Assembly (NCBI RefSeq): GCF_017599305.1
Contig: NZ_JAGFWR010000022.1
Coordinates: forward strand, 46,188-110,187
Source: Micromonospora antibiotica
GTDB lineage: Bacteria; Actinomycetota; Actinomycetes; Mycobacteriales; Micromonosporaceae
DNA: 64,000 nucleotides
Reading direction: 5' to 3'
In this document: piece by piece, positions 27,215 to 36,888 of the stretch
How the letters are laid out: each line of letters begins with the position of its first letter
How positions within the stretch are numbered: position 1 is the first letter of the stretch
Program-made: the position numbers and the translations under genes
The notes under the pieces: model-generated
Database searches by the model: none
Seen by the model: the letters and a program-made list of their open reading frames with translations, nothing else
What the model was told of the DNA's origin: nothing

Positions 27215-29206
27215 ATGACGACCGTGCGTTTGCGGGTTGTGGCATGCATTGCGGCGATGGCGATACTGTTCATCGGCCCGTTCCTCGTCCCGGGGCAGGC
27301 GGTGGCCGCCCCGACGCCGGTGCCGGCCTCACCGGTGGTGCCGTGTCCGGCGCCCGAAGGCGGACAGCCCGGCGGTCCCAGGGAAGCCGAGACGCTGCCG
27401 CAGGTGGGTTGGTGCCTGCCGTGGGCGCGGTGGCAGGCCGGCGATGGCTGGGTGACCACCTGCAGCACGGCCACCACCGTCGTCGACCGGGAGCGTTGCG
27501 ATGCGGTGTCGATGACGGTGCAGTCACCGCCCCCCGACGGAACTCCGTCCGTGCTCGATGAGGTGATACCGGCGTCCGGTGAACAGCCGGTGCGCTGTGA
27601 ACGCTTCACCGCGCGGGCAACGGAGGACGAGGCGAACGCCGCACTGTGGCTGGCGAAGCGGGACCGCTGCGAGTCGCTGAGGACGTCGCTGCTGCCGTAC
27701 TCGTCGTTGCAGGCGGTTCAGGGCTGCCAGGTGTTGGATGTGGCCTGTCAGGTGGGCAGTCAGGTCAAGGGGGCCGCGCGGAGCGGCTTCGAAGGGCTAG
27801 CCGACGTCGCGGTCGCCGGCTTCGCCTGGGCGCTGGGCAAGCTGGCCGAGATCGTGTTCGAGCAGTCCACGACCGCCGTGGACGAGCCGTTCTACGGCGT
27901 CTACAACGACATCAGCGGCGTCCTGATCATCATGGTGCTGCTGGTGTTCGTCATCTCGACCGCCATCAACGGACTTCGGATCGGTGGGCCAGGGCCGCTG
28001 TCCACGCTGGGCGGGTTGGTCCGGGCCATGTTCGGCATCGCCTTCGCCGGTGGCATCGCCTACCTGCTCATGGCAGCGTGGGACGAGGCGACGATCGCGT
28101 TGATCGACCGGAACCAGCAGCGGGACTGGCAGCCCGGGATGTGGGTGGACGCGCTCACCGCGCTCACCCTCGACACCGGCACGGTTCTGCTCGCCTTCCT
28201 GGTGGCCGTCATCGGCGTGATCGGCCTGGTGCTCGTGTTCGTGATGCTGCTGTTCCGGTCGCTCCTGGCCGCCGGGGCGGCCCTGTTCGGCGCAATGGCG
28301 ATGACGGGGCAGGTGATGGCGGAGACGCGATCGTGGGGACGAAAGTGGTTCTGGACCTGCAACGCCCTCGCCAGCTCGAAGTTCTTCATCGCCGCGCTGT
28401 GGATCTACGGCACCCGCACCACGTACGAGAGCGACAACGTTCTCAATGTGCTGCGGGGACTGTTCATCATCATCCTGATGGTCCTCGCGCCGTGGATCCT
28501 GCTGCGGCTGACGAGCATGTGGGATGGCTACCTCGCCGACGTCGACGCCCGGGGTTTCCTGACGTCGACCGCCGCTGCGGTGGGAATGGATGCCGCCGCG
28601 CGCCGCCTGTCCGACCCGGTCAGTGGCGGGGACGTGGACGCGGCGTCGCTGATGCAGGGAAACTCCGACGCCATCCCGACCAGCCCGGGTGACGGCTCCG
28701 GTCTGCTCGGGAAGAGCGCCGGCGCGACCGTCGAGGCGGTGGAGGCGGTGCATGGTGCCGGCGACAGCGATCAGTTCGGTGATCCCGCTACCGACGTGGC
28801 TGCCGACCGCAGCGGCGGTGAGAACGCCGAGGAAGCCAACGGAGTGGAACGGGACTCCCGTACCGCCCAGGGGGACATGGCGCAGGGACAACTCACCCTG
28901 CCGGGGGACACCACGGGTCAACAGGGCGCGCTGCCGCTGACACCGCAGGCACCCCTATCCGGACCAGCGATGGCAACCGGGGCGGGCGGTGCCGACACCC
29001 CGGCCGAGGGCGGGTCGCCGACGGGCAACCCGGTCGGTGCGCCGAGCCCGCCCGTTCCCGCGCTGCCCCCGGAGACCGGTCCCGGTGCTGCCGGTACCCG
29101 TGGATCGGCCGGCGGCGAACCTTCGGGTGGCACCGGGGCATCGGGCGGAGCTGGCGGTGCCGCTGCGGCCGGTGGAGCCGCCGAGATCCCGATCGTGCCG
29201 GTATAG
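27215..29206 (+). CDS. VirB6/TrbL-like polytopic conjugation protein
   Basis: 663 aa from the ATG at 27215; an ATG at 27179 gives 675 aa. A signal-like helix (VVACIAAMAILFIGPFLVPG) is followed by an extracytoplasmic Cys-containing domain to about residue 200. Five or six membrane helices follow (GVLIIMVLLVFVISTAIN, LLAFLVAVIGVIGLVLVFVM, LNVLRGLFIIILMVLAPWIL). The C-terminal ~190 residues are a Gly/Pro/Ala-rich cytoplasmic tail. This matches TrbL/VirB6 channel components in actinobacterial type IV-like systems. Downstream genes follow closely. Confidence 0.75.
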   Translation: MTTVRLRVVACIAAMAILFIGPFLVPGQAVAAPTPVPASPVVPCPAPEGGQPGGPREAETLPQVGWCLPWARWQAGDGWVTTCSTATTVVDRERCDAVSMTVQSPPPDGTPSVLDEVIPASGEQPVRCERFTARATEDEANAALWLAKRDRCESLRTSLLPYSSLQAVQGCQVLDVACQVGSQVKGAARSGFEGLADVAVAGFAWALGKLAEIVFEQSTTAVDEPFYGVYNDISGVLIIMVLLVFVISTAINGLRIGGPGPLSTLGGLVRAMFGIAFAGGIAYLLMAAWDEATIALIDRNQQRDWQPGMWVDALTALTLDTGTVLLAFLVAVIGVIGLVLVFVMLLFRSLLAAGAALFGAMAMTGQVMAETRSWGRKWFWTCNALASSKFFIAALWIYGTRTTYESDNVLNVLRGLFIIILMVLAPWILLRLTSMWDGYLADVDARGFLTSTAAAVGMDAAARRLSDPVSGGDVDAASLMQGNSDAIPTSPGDGSGLLGKSAGATVEAVEAVHGAGDSDQFGDPATDVAADRSGGENAEEANGVERDSRTAQGDMAQGQLTLPGDTTGQQGALPLTPQAPLSGPAMATGAGGADTPAEGGSPTGNPVGAPSPPVPALPPETGPGAAGTRGSAGGEPSGGTGASGGAGGAAAAGGAAEIPIVPV

Positions 29207-29222
29207 ACGAGGAGAGAACGAC

Positions 29223-30692
29223 ATGACGCAGTTCCACTTCCCGCCGCGTTCCACACGCGGCTCGATCCTCGGCTTCAGCTGGGGTCAGATCGGCACCGCG
29301 GTGGCCGGCGTGATCTGCCTGGTCGTCGCCGCGAACCTGCTGGCGGTGGGGCGGCCGGGTACGGCGACCGGCCTGCTGTCGGCTGCGGTGTTGCTGCTGA
29401 CATGGGGTCTGCTGCGGGTCCGGGGCCGCCGACTCACCGAATGGACCCCCATCGTCATCGGGGCACTGCTGCAACGAGCAACCCGGCAGGACCGGTACCG
29501 CGGCGGGGTGCTCACCGCCGCCCCGGGCACGCAGCACCTGCAACTGCCCGGTCCGGCCGCCGGCTACCGGTGGTTGCCGGCGGTGGCGGCGGACGGGTTG
29601 ACCGAGGTAGGGCTGCTGCACCACCGGCGGGAAGGCACCGTGACCGCCGCGCTGGCCTGCGCGGGCGGCAACCTCGTCCTCGCCGACACCTCCGTGCAGC
29701 ACCAACGGCTGACGTCGTGGGCCGACGTGTTAAATCTGCTGGGCACCGAGTACACCGACAGCGGTCTGGCACGCTGGTCACTGACGGCCAGGGCGGTACC
29801 GGACGTCAGCAACCGGGCACAGCGGTTCCTGGCATGCCAGGGCACGGGCACCGACACATCGGCGTACCGGTCGCTGGCGGAGCTGACTGCGGCGGCGGCT
29901 CCGGGAGCGCAACGGCACGAGGTGTTCCTGACGGTCGTCTTCGACATCAGGAAGCTGTCGGCCGAGGTCTCGGACGCGGGCGGGACGGATGTGGCGATCG
30001 CCACGGTCGTGCTGGACCGGCTGCCCGGCATCCGCGCCGCCGTCCGCGAAGCCGGGATCGAGACCAACGGCTGGCTGACACCCCGGACGTACGCGGCGGT
30101 GTTACGCGGCCAGTTCGATCCCGACGACACCGAGGCGGAGGTCGCGCCGCACACGGCAGGGCCGATCGCCGCGCAGACGGTTGGGTGGTCGTCGTACCGC
30201 CACGACTCCGGATACTCGCAGACCCTGTGGGTGTACGAGATGCCCCGCCAACCGGTCCCGATGACGTGGATGACGCCGCTGTTCACCCGCACCGTCGGCC
30301 GGCGGGCGGTGACCACCGTCGCGGAGCCGGTGCCGGCGCAGCTCGCGCAGTTGGCGACGCGACGGGACAAGGTCGCCCGCGCCGGGGACGAGGTCACCAA
30401 ACGACGGATGCGGTTGGTGCGCACGGCGCGGGAGGACGAGGAGGCCCGCGCAGTCGAGCAGGTCGATCGGGAACAGGCCGCAGGTCACGTCCGGTACCGG
30501 TACGCGACCCTGGTGACCGTCACCGCGGACAGTGCGGAGCGGCTGCGCCATGACGTACGAGCCGTCCGGCGGGTGCTGGGTCGGTGCGGATGTCAGGCGG
30601 TCGTGCTCTACGGAGAACAGGACCAGGCGTTCGTCGCCGGAGCGTTGCCGCTGGCTCGTGGTCTCAAGCCGCTGCGGGGGTGGTTCGCGTGA
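29223..30692 (+). CDS. SCO6880-like conjugation membrane protein
   Basis: 489 aa from the ATG at 29223 (MTQFHFPPRSTRGSILGFSW), preceded by GAGGAGAG. Two adjacent N-terminal transmembrane helices (about 20-37 and 43-60) precede a large soluble domain with RRLTEWTPIVIGALLQRATR. Such proteins occur immediately before VirB4-like ATPases in actinobacterial elements, where PrgI/VirB3-like roles are proposed. The stop overlaps the next start. Confidence 0.75.
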   Translation: MTQFHFPPRSTRGSILGFSWGQIGTAVAGVICLVVAANLLAVGRPGTATGLLSAAVLLLTWGLLRVRGRRLTEWTPIVIGALLQRATRQDRYRGGVLTAAPGTQHLQLPGPAAGYRWLPAVAADGLTEVGLLHHRREGTVTAALACAGGNLVLADTSVQHQRLTSWADVLNLLGTEYTDSGLARWSLTARAVPDVSNRAQRFLACQGTGTDTSAYRSLAELTAAAAPGAQRHEVFLTVVFDIRKLSAEVSDAGGTDVAIATVVLDRLPGIRAAVREAGIETNGWLTPRTYAAVLRGQFDPDDTEAEVAPHTAGPIAAQTVGWSSYRHDSGYSQTLWVYEMPRQPVPMTWMTPLFTRTVGRRAVTTVAEPVPAQLAQLATRRDKVARAGDEVTKRRMRLVRTAREDEEARAVEQVDREQAAGHVRYRYATLVTVTADSAERLRHDVRAVRRVLGRCGCQAVVLYGEQDQAFVAGALPLARGLKPLRGWFA

Positions 30693-32233
30693 CGCCCCGG
30701 GTTGAAAGGGAAGGGTCGTGGTCGCAACGCCTCGGGCAGGCCGCTGGTCGGCGGGACCTCGCGACGGCTCAGACGGTGCTCGACCGTGAGCAGCGCACGA
30801 CACGAAGACTGTCGGAACGGCTGCTGGGGCCGCCACCGGTCGATGGGCGAGGCGCCTACGGTCGGGCTGCCGGGAGGGTGTACTGGCGGCTGCGTCTCCC
30901 ACCGTTGGTCACTACGAGCGCGCAACTGTGCAGCGTCTTCCCGTTCGTGGCCGACCCGGGGCTCGGGGTGGACGGGCCGCTGATCGGGCAGGAGGTCTAC
31001 TCGCGGGCGGCGTTCGTCTTCTCCATGCACGAGCTGTACCGGGCGGGGCTGCTCAGCGCCCCGAACATGGTGGTCACCGGGGAGATCGGCAGCGCGAAGT
31101 CGTCACTGCTTAAGACCATCGCGTTCCGCGGCATCCCGTTCGGGGTCCGGTTCTACATCGTCGACGTCAAGGGCGAGTACGACACCCTCGCCGCGGCGGC
31201 GGGCATCCGGCCGGTCCGGGTCGGTCCCGGCTCCGGGGTGGTCATGAACCCGCTGGCGGGCATCCGCCGGCTGCCGGGGCAGGGTGAGGCGGAGTGGTTG
31301 CAGATTCAGCGGGCCCGTCGGCTACTGCTGCTGGAAGGACTGTTGGAGATCCAACTCGGTGGCCCGCTGACCGAGGCGGAACGTTCCCTGGTCGAGTACT
31401 CGCTCGACGCGGTGACGCGAAGCGACGACGGCACCGGCCCGCACCGCCAACCCACCCCGACCCTGTCCCGGGTGCTGGCGGCCATGGGCGACCCGCAGTG
31501 GTGGGCACACCGGCTGGCCGGAGTGCACTACAACCTCGACCAGTTCACCGCCGACAGCCGCCGGGTGCGGTTAGCCCTGGAACGGCTGATCACCGGCGCG
31601 CTCGGCGGGATCTTCGACGCACCGGATGCGGCGACGCTGTCGGTGGACTTCGACCAACCGGGCGCGATCCTGGACCTCCGGGCGGTCCGCGCCTCGGACC
31701 AGATGACGGCGATGGCGATGACCTGCGCCCAGTCCTGGCTGGAGGCGGAACTGACCCGCCCCGACGCACCCCCACGGGTGTGCCTGTACGACGAGTTCGC
31801 ACTGGTCAGTCGACATCTGGGCCTGATGCGGCGGATGCGGGAACAGGTGAAGCTGGCCCGAGCGCTCGGTACGGCGAACATCCTGGCGTTCCACCGGTTC
31901 TCCGACCTCGCGGCCAGCGGTAGTGCCGACTCCGAGCAGGTACGCATCGCCCGGGGCCTTATCGAGGATACCGGGGTACGGGTCTCGTACCGGCAGGCAC
32001 AGGGCTCCCTCGACGTGGCCCGCGAGTTCCTGGGCACGACCGACGTGGAGACCAACCTGCTCCTGCACCTCCGCCGGGGCGTAGGGCTGTGGAAGGTGGG
32101 ACTGCGCTCCTACGTCGTCAAACACCAACTCTCTTCGGTCGAACGCGCCATGGTGGACACCGACAGCCGGATGCGGCAGGCGCCCAGACGCGGTCGCGGA
32201 GAGCTGGCTGCGCCGGTGGGTCAGGTGCGGTGA
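30689..32233 (+). CDS. VirB4-like conjugation ATPase
   Basis: 514 aa from the GTG at 30689, overlapping the previous stop. Walker A is TGEIGSAKSSLLKT (about 130-143), followed by FYIVDVKGEYDTLA. Walker B is RVCLYDEFALV, and LARALGTANILAFHRFSDL resembles the sensor region. These are features of VirB4/TraU-type motor ATPases that power type IV secretion. It lacks the long N-terminal domain of Gram-negative VirB4, as expected in actinobacteria. Confidence 0.88.
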   Translation: MTPRVEREGSWSQRLGQAAGRRDLATAQTVLDREQRTTRRLSERLLGPPPVDGRGAYGRAAGRVYWRLRLPPLVTTSAQLCSVFPFVADPGLGVDGPLIGQEVYSRAAFVFSMHELYRAGLLSAPNMVVTGEIGSAKSSLLKTIAFRGIPFGVRFYIVDVKGEYDTLAAAAGIRPVRVGPGSGVVMNPLAGIRRLPGQGEAEWLQIQRARRLLLLEGLLEIQLGGPLTEAERSLVEYSLDAVTRSDDGTGPHRQPTPTLSRVLAAMGDPQWWAHRLAGVHYNLDQFTADSRRVRLALERLITGALGGIFDAPDAATLSVDFDQPGAILDLRAVRASDQMTAMAMTCAQSWLEAELTRPDAPPRVCLYDEFALVSRHLGLMRRMREQVKLARALGTANILAFHRFSDLAASGSADSEQVRIARGLIEDTGVRVSYRQAQGSLDVAREFLGTTDVETNLLLHLRRGVGLWKVGLRSYVVKHQLSSVERAMVDTDSRMRQAPRRGRGELAAPVGQVR

Positions 32234-34083
32234 TGGGCGGCTCGCTCATGTCCCCCGGCCACCGGCTGCCCCGCCGCGGAGTGGCCCGCGCCGACATCGT
32301 GGCCCGGCTCGTGTTGCTGGGCATCACCGGCCTGCTCGTCCTGCTGGGCACCGTCACGCTGTGGCTGGCCGGGCAGGCCGGCGGGCTGCTTACCCACGCC
32401 ACCTGGCCGGAGAGCACCCCCGCCGACGCGCCGCGCGTCGCCGTGCGAATCGTCGCCCATCCAGGCGACCCCGCGCAGGCGTGGCCGCCCGCGGCCCGGG
32501 ACGCCCTGCCACCCACACCGGTGCTGTACGGGCTGTGGGCAGTCCTGTTCACCGCCGCCATGGTCGGCGTCGCCGCGCCCACACTGCGACTGGCGCGGCA
32601 ACGGATACGCCGCCGGGGCTTCGCCCGCCGCAGGGATCTCGACCGGCTGGTGACCGCCGACGCGGTACTGCGCCGGGTGGACATCCTGCGCCCGGGCCTG
32701 ACCCTCCGCGACGACGACCACCCCGAGACCGTACGGGCGAAGAACTGCCGCCGCTCGGACCCGCTGGAGGTGGCCCGGTTCCTCGGCAACGATGCGCTGA
32801 CCGGTGAGCCGCTGTACCTCGCCAACGAGTACACCGAGCTGCTCGCCGGAGCGGCCCGGTTCGCGAACAAGACCTCCCGCTACATGATTCCCCGGGTGGC
32901 CGACGCCCGTGGCGCGGTCATCTCCACCTCCACCCGCCTCGACGTCGCCGCAGCCACCTACGAGCTGCGGGCCGAGATCGGCCCGACCTGGATCTTCGAG
33001 CCACAGGGCCAGGTGCCCGGGGTGCCCCGGTTGCGGTGGTCACCGATCGAGGGCGCCGAGGACCCGGACATCGCCGCGCTCCGCGCGAAGGGCTTCGCCG
33101 CCGGCGCCGGACTCAAGGGCGACGTCGAAAACGGCCAGTACTTCCAGGACCAGGCCGCAGCCATCATCCGTGGCCTGCTGCACGCCGCCGCCCTGGACGA
33201 GCACACGACGATGACGGACGTGGCGAGCTGGGCTGCCAACCCCAACGATCCTCGCGCCGAGCGGATCCTGCGCCACCATCAGCAGACAGTGTGGGCAGAC
33301 CGGCTCGCCTTCCACCGGGAGTCCACCGGCCGCAGCCGCGACGCCATCCAGTCGGTGGTGTTCGGCGCCCTCGACCCGTTCAGCAACCCGCGCATCCTGC
33401 ACGCCTGCTCCCCACCACGCGGTCAGCAGTTCCGGGTCGAGCAGTGGCTGGACGAGTGCGGCACGCTCTACCTCGTCGGGACGCGCAGCGGGCAGGCACT
33501 GATCGCGCCGTTGTTCGCCGCCGTCGCCGAGGACATCATCTACCGCACCCTGCAGCGGTCGTTCGTGGCGCAGGGCGGTCGGGTGGAGCCCTGCCTGTAC
33601 CTCGTCGGCGACGAGATCACCAACATCGCGCCGCTGCCCTCGCTCCCTGCGCTCGCTTCCGAGGGTGGTGGCGCCGGCATCGCCCTGTCGATCTCGTGCC
33701 AGAACACCCACCAACTGGAGGAACGCTGGGGACGCACCGGCGGCCAGGCCCTCCGCGACGGCGCGAACGCCCGCTTCGTCATGGGCGGCACCCAGGACGT
33801 GTCGGCACTCAAGGACGCGCAGTCGCTGCTCGGGCAGGTGCAGGAGCGGTCATCGGCGGCCTCCTGGGGCGGCGGACGGGCATCGGTACAGGAGAACACC
33901 CGGCGGGAGAACCTCGTCGACCTTGCCGAGCTGCGCAACCTGCCCACCGGGCACGCCCTGGTGCTGCTGGGCAACATGCCGCCGGTCGAGGTGGTGCAAC
34001 CGGCCTGGTGGGAACGTCCGGACGCGGACCGGTTCCACCTGGGCCAGGCCACCTTCACCGCCCGGCTGAACGGAGCCCGCTGA
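32233..34083 (+). CDS. VirD4/TraG-like coupling protein
   Basis: 616 aa, starting at the ATG overlapping the VirB4 stop (TGATG). Two N-terminal membrane helices (about 21-47 and 97-117) flank a small extracytoplasmic loop. The P-loop position reads GAARFANKTSRYMIP (206-220), with Asn in place of the last Gly of GxxGxGKT. The Walker B region is CLYLVGDEITNIAPL, and GGGAGIALSISCQNTHQLEE matches the TraM-recognition/TraG C-terminal motor. Coupling proteins bring the relaxosome to the channel. The relaxase itself lies 12 kb downstream. Confidence 0.85.
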   Translation: MGGSLMSPGHRLPRRGVARADIVARLVLLGITGLLVLLGTVTLWLAGQAGGLLTHATWPESTPADAPRVAVRIVAHPGDPAQAWPPAARDALPPTPVLYGLWAVLFTAAMVGVAAPTLRLARQRIRRRGFARRRDLDRLVTADAVLRRVDILRPGLTLRDDDHPETVRAKNCRRSDPLEVARFLGNDALTGEPLYLANEYTELLAGAARFANKTSRYMIPRVADARGAVISTSTRLDVAAATYELRAEIGPTWIFEPQGQVPGVPRLRWSPIEGAEDPDIAALRAKGFAAGAGLKGDVENGQYFQDQAAAIIRGLLHAAALDEHTTMTDVASWAANPNDPRAERILRHHQQTVWADRLAFHRESTGRSRDAIQSVVFGALDPFSNPRILHACSPPRGQQFRVEQWLDECGTLYLVGTRSGQALIAPLFAAVAEDIIYRTLQRSFVAQGGRVEPCLYLVGDEITNIAPLPSLPALASEGGGAGIALSISCQNTHQLEERWGRTGGQALRDGANARFVMGGTQDVSALKDAQSLLGQVQERSSAASWGGGRASVQENTRRENLVDLAELRNLPTGHALVLLGNMPPVEVVQPAWWERPDADRFHLGQATFTARLNGAR

Positions 34084-34685
34084 TGTCGGATCGCACCTTC
34101 CTGTTCGAACTGCCGGAGCAGGCGTCACCGCCGCAACGCGCCGTCGCCGAGCTGGCCGAACTAATCGACACCGTACGCGCTGCGGTGGACCGGCTCGCCG
34201 AGGCGCACGTATCACTGAGCGAACGCGTCGACGTCCTCGACGCCCCCACCGGGTGGACGCCGGCACGCTACTGCTGGCGGGACCTGAGCCGTGACGACGC
34301 CCGCGACCTGTGGACGTGGTTGACGGCATGGACGACCTGGCTGGTCGACCGTTACGGCGTCGCCCAGGACCTCGGCAACTGCTGGCCGGCGCACCCAGCG
34401 CTGGTGGAAGAGCTGACGGCGTTGTCGGTGTCCTGGCACCACGCCTATTCCGCGCGTGCCGACCCCGAGGGTCCGCTGCGTTGGCACGAGGCTCTGCACC
34501 GTGCCCGGCACCGCTGGCAGCAGTGGGACACCACGCGCTGCCGCCACGGCCAGCACACCCCACCCAACCCGGACAGCGTGTGGGCGAACCCCTGGCCCGA
34601 GGCGGCGGAACGCGCAGTCGACGACGACGTGAACGCACGCCACGTGGGGGCCGACTCGGATCCGCGACAGGAGGCCACCCGATGA
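34083..34685 (+). CDS. DUF4913 domain protein
   Basis: 200 aa, ATG overlapping the VirD4 stop. The core reads CWRDLSRDDARDLWTWLTAW, TTWLVDRYGV, NCWPAHPALVEELTALSVSW, HHAY, which is the Trp-rich DUF4913 pattern found after VirD4 genes in actinobacterial mobile elements. Role unknown; linkage suggests a transfer accessory. Confidence 0.78.
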   Translation: MSDRTFLFELPEQASPPQRAVAELAELIDTVRAAVDRLAEAHVSLSERVDVLDAPTGWTPARYCWRDLSRDDARDLWTWLTAWTTWLVDRYGVAQDLGNCWPAHPALVEELTALSVSWHHAYSARADPEGPLRWHEALHRARHRWQQWDTTRCRHGQHTPPNPDSVWANPWPEAAERAVDDDVNARHVGADSDPRQEATR

Positions 34686-34942
34686 CACAACCCGCCGAAG
34701 TCACCAGCGTGTGGGACTGGCAACGGTTCGAGACCGCGATGGCCGGACTGCGCGTTGGAGTCGACACCCTCGACGACTTCATCACCGGCATCCACGAGGC
34801 ACGCGACAGCTGGCGTGCCGACCAGCAGGAAGAGAGGCAGCAATGGACGGACCTGGACGAGTTGACGCGGCGGGAGACGGAACTGGACTGGGCCAGCGAC
34901 GGGTACCTCGACGGCGACTACACCCGCGACGTCGACGAGTGA
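34682..34942 (+). CDS. small acidic hypothetical protein of transfer operon
   Basis: 86 aa from the ATG at 34682, overlapping the previous stop by 4 bp. It is rich in Glu, Asp and Trp (EARDSWRADQQEERQQWTDL) and likely alpha-helical. It has no recognised family. Coupled start and stop on both sides support it as real. Confidence 0.65.
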   Translation: MTQPAEVTSVWDWQRFETAMAGLRVGVDTLDDFITGIHEARDSWRADQQEERQQWTDLDELTRRETELDWASDGYLDGDYTRDVDE

Positions 34943-35163
34943 CCAGGGCGACCTCGTTCGACGGACCACTGGATTCGATCAGCGCCAACCTCACCCAGCT
35001 ACGCGGCGACATCGGTGTCCTCGTCGAGACTGCGACCCGGCATCCGACCGCACAGCGGCACGCCGTGCTGGTCGACGTGCACCACCAGCTACGTCTACTC
35101 GGGCAGCGGGTGAACGCCGCGCTCGGTGCCCCGGACGAGGACCGGCCGAAGGAGGCGACGTGA
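34939..35163 (+). CDS. small helical hypothetical protein of transfer operon
   Basis: 74 aa from the GTG at 34939 (VTRATSFDGPLDSISANLTQ), overlapping both neighbours by 4 bp. It is predicted to be one or two helices (IGVLVETATRHPTAQRHAVL). Family unknown. Confidence 0.6.
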   Translation: MTRATSFDGPLDSISANLTQLRGDIGVLVETATRHPTAQRHAVLVDVHHQLRLLGQRVNAALGAPDEDRPKEAT

Positions 35164-35654
35164 CACGACTCCCGACCCTCGGCAGCGTGATGGCGCTCGC
35201 CGCCATCATGGCGGTCGGCTGCACCCGCGCCACGCCAGCCCCCGCTTCTGTCCCGACGACCCACGCAGGCACGACGACGCCCCAGATTGCCTCGCCGGCA
35301 GACCCGGACGGAGTCGGGCCGACAGACCCGTCCGGTGCGGACCCGGAGGCTGTAGCTGCCGCCGTCGGCTTCGTCGCCCGGTGGGCACGTCCGCAACTGG
35401 AAGCCTCCCGTTGGCTGGCCGCCCTGCGCCCACGTGCCGTGCCCGCCTATGCAGCGCTACTCGCCACGGTCGAGCCGGCCAACGTTCCCGCCACCAAGGT
35501 CACCGGTCGTGGTCAGGTCGTCGCCGCAACCCCGACCCATGCGGCGGTGGACGTCCCCACCGACACCGAGGTTCTGCGGGTGATCTGCGTACATGACGGC
35601 CGACGGTGGCTGATCGCCACCGTCGGCGTACGGGAGGAGGCCACCGCACGGTGA
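35160..35654 (+). CDS. putative lipoprotein of transfer operon
   Basis: 164 aa from the GTG at 35160. A short hydrophobic N-terminus ends in AAIMAVGC, a plausible lipobox with Cys at residue 21, then a Thr/Pro/Asp-rich linker. The globular part (AVGFVARWARPQ to LRVICVHDGRRWLIATV) looks NTF2-like. It would sit on the outer face of the membrane and could help assemble the channel. Stop overlaps the peptidase gene start. Confidence 0.65.
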   Translation: MTRLPTLGSVMALAAIMAVGCTRATPAPASVPTTHAGTTTPQIASPADPDGVGPTDPSGADPEAVAAAVGFVARWARPQLEASRWLAALRPRAVPAYAALLATVEPANVPATKVTGRGQVVAATPTHAAVDVPTDTEVLRVICVHDGRRWLIATVGVREEATAR

Positions 35655-36736
35655 ACGGTCGACGGATCGGTGTCGGTGCCGTGGCGGTGCTGCTGGCGCT
35701 GGCGTGTGGCCTGCCGCTGGCGGCGGTGCTGATCGAAGCCCCCGCCGCCGCGTGCCCCGCGATGCTGTCACCCGCTCCGGTCGATGCCGTGGGCACCCAC
35801 GACACCGTGGGCCGCTGGACCGGGGAGCAGGTGGCCAACGCCGCTCGGATCGTGGCAGTCGGTCAGCAGCGGGGAGTGCCCGCTCGCGGTTGGGTCATCG
35901 CGGTCGCCACGGCGATGGTCGAGTCACGCCTACGGAACCTTCGCGGCGGAGACCGTGACTCGCTCGGGCTGTTCCAACAGCGACCCAGCCAGGGATGGGG
36001 CACCCCCGTACAGATCCTCGACCCGGCATACGCCGCGACCAGGTTCTACGACAAGCTGCTACGGGTCGACGGATGGCAGCAACTCCCGTTGACCGTCGCC
36101 GCGCAGCGGGTCCAGGTGTCCGCCTTCCCCGACCGGTACGGCGAATTCGAGCGCGACGCCGAACAGGTCGTCGCCGCAGTGGCCGGGGTCGCCTCGATCG
36201 GTGAACTCCCCGGAGCGAGCCTCGCGCGCTGCGACGGACCGGTCTCCGTCGCACCGTCGGGCTGGGCCCCGCCACTGCGTGCCGAGGTCGGCAGCGGTTA
36301 CGGGCCACGCAGTGGACGCCTGCACGCCGGAGTCGACCTGTCGGTGCCGCGCAACACCGTCATCCTCGCCGCGGCGACCGGCCGGGTCATCTGGGCCGGC
36401 TGCGACCCGAGCACCGGCAACTGCAACATCGACGGCAGTCCAAACACTCGCGGCTGTGGCTGGTACGTCGACTTGATCCACGCCGACGGCTACGGCACCC
36501 GCTACTGCCACCTGGTCCGACGCCCCGACGTCGCCGAGGGCGACACCGTGCAGGCCGGCCAGCCGATCGGCCTGGTGGGTACCAGTGGCCACTCGTCCGG
36601 CCCTCACCTGCACTTCCAAACCCATGAACACGCCTGCACCGCCGATGGCGGCTGCGACCTGGACAATAGCAACTCCGTCGACCCGGTCCCGTTCATGGCG
36701 GCGCGCGGCGCCCCGTTGGAGAGCAAGACGACCTGA
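35651..36736 (+). CDS. lysozyme-like plus M23 peptidase, conjugation wall hydrolase
   Basis: 361 aa from the GTG at 35651. A signal-like helix (about 7-29) is followed by a lysozyme-like domain with GWVIAVATAMVESRLRNL (probable catalytic Glu 91) and SLGLFQQRPSQGWGTP. A C-terminal M23 domain shows HAGVDLSVP (His 226, Asp 230 region) and SSGPHLHFQTH. It likely opens peptidoglycan for the transfer channel, the VirB1-equivalent role. It ends the coupled run that starts at the VirB4-VirD4 genes. Confidence 0.88.
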   Translation: MNGRRIGVGAVAVLLALACGLPLAAVLIEAPAAACPAMLSPAPVDAVGTHDTVGRWTGEQVANAARIVAVGQQRGVPARGWVIAVATAMVESRLRNLRGGDRDSLGLFQQRPSQGWGTPVQILDPAYAATRFYDKLLRVDGWQQLPLTVAAQRVQVSAFPDRYGEFERDAEQVVAAVAGVASIGELPGASLARCDGPVSVAPSGWAPPLRAEVGSGYGPRSGRLHAGVDLSVPRNTVILAAATGRVIWAGCDPSTGNCNIDGSPNTRGCGWYVDLIHADGYGTRYCHLVRRPDVAEGDTVQAGQPIGLVGTSGHSSGPHLHFQTHEHACTADGGCDLDNSNSVDPVPFMAARGAPLESKTT

Positions 36737-36765
36737 CCCTTCGATGTCAACAACATGGGGGACAC

Positions 36766-36888
36766 ATGTGTGAGGAGACCGGGAAGCCACAGCGACCCGT
36801 ACCGCAACCACCGCCGCGCGACCGGGGCGGGCGCGTCGGCCGCCGCCGTCACCGGCTGCCGATCCGCCGGCCGAGGTGGTTGCGATGA
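36766..36888 (+). CDS. 40-residue Pro/Arg-rich peptide coupled to MarR gene
   Basis: An ATG at 36766 opens a 40-codon frame (MCEETGKPQRPVPQPPPRDR, then Arg-rich) whose TGA overlaps the ATG of the MarR-like gene at 36885. The stop-start overlap is typical of the operon and suggests a leader peptide or small protein. There is no homology evidence. Confidence 0.4.
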   Translation: MCEETGKPQRPVPQPPPRDRGGRVGRRRHRLPIRRPRWLR

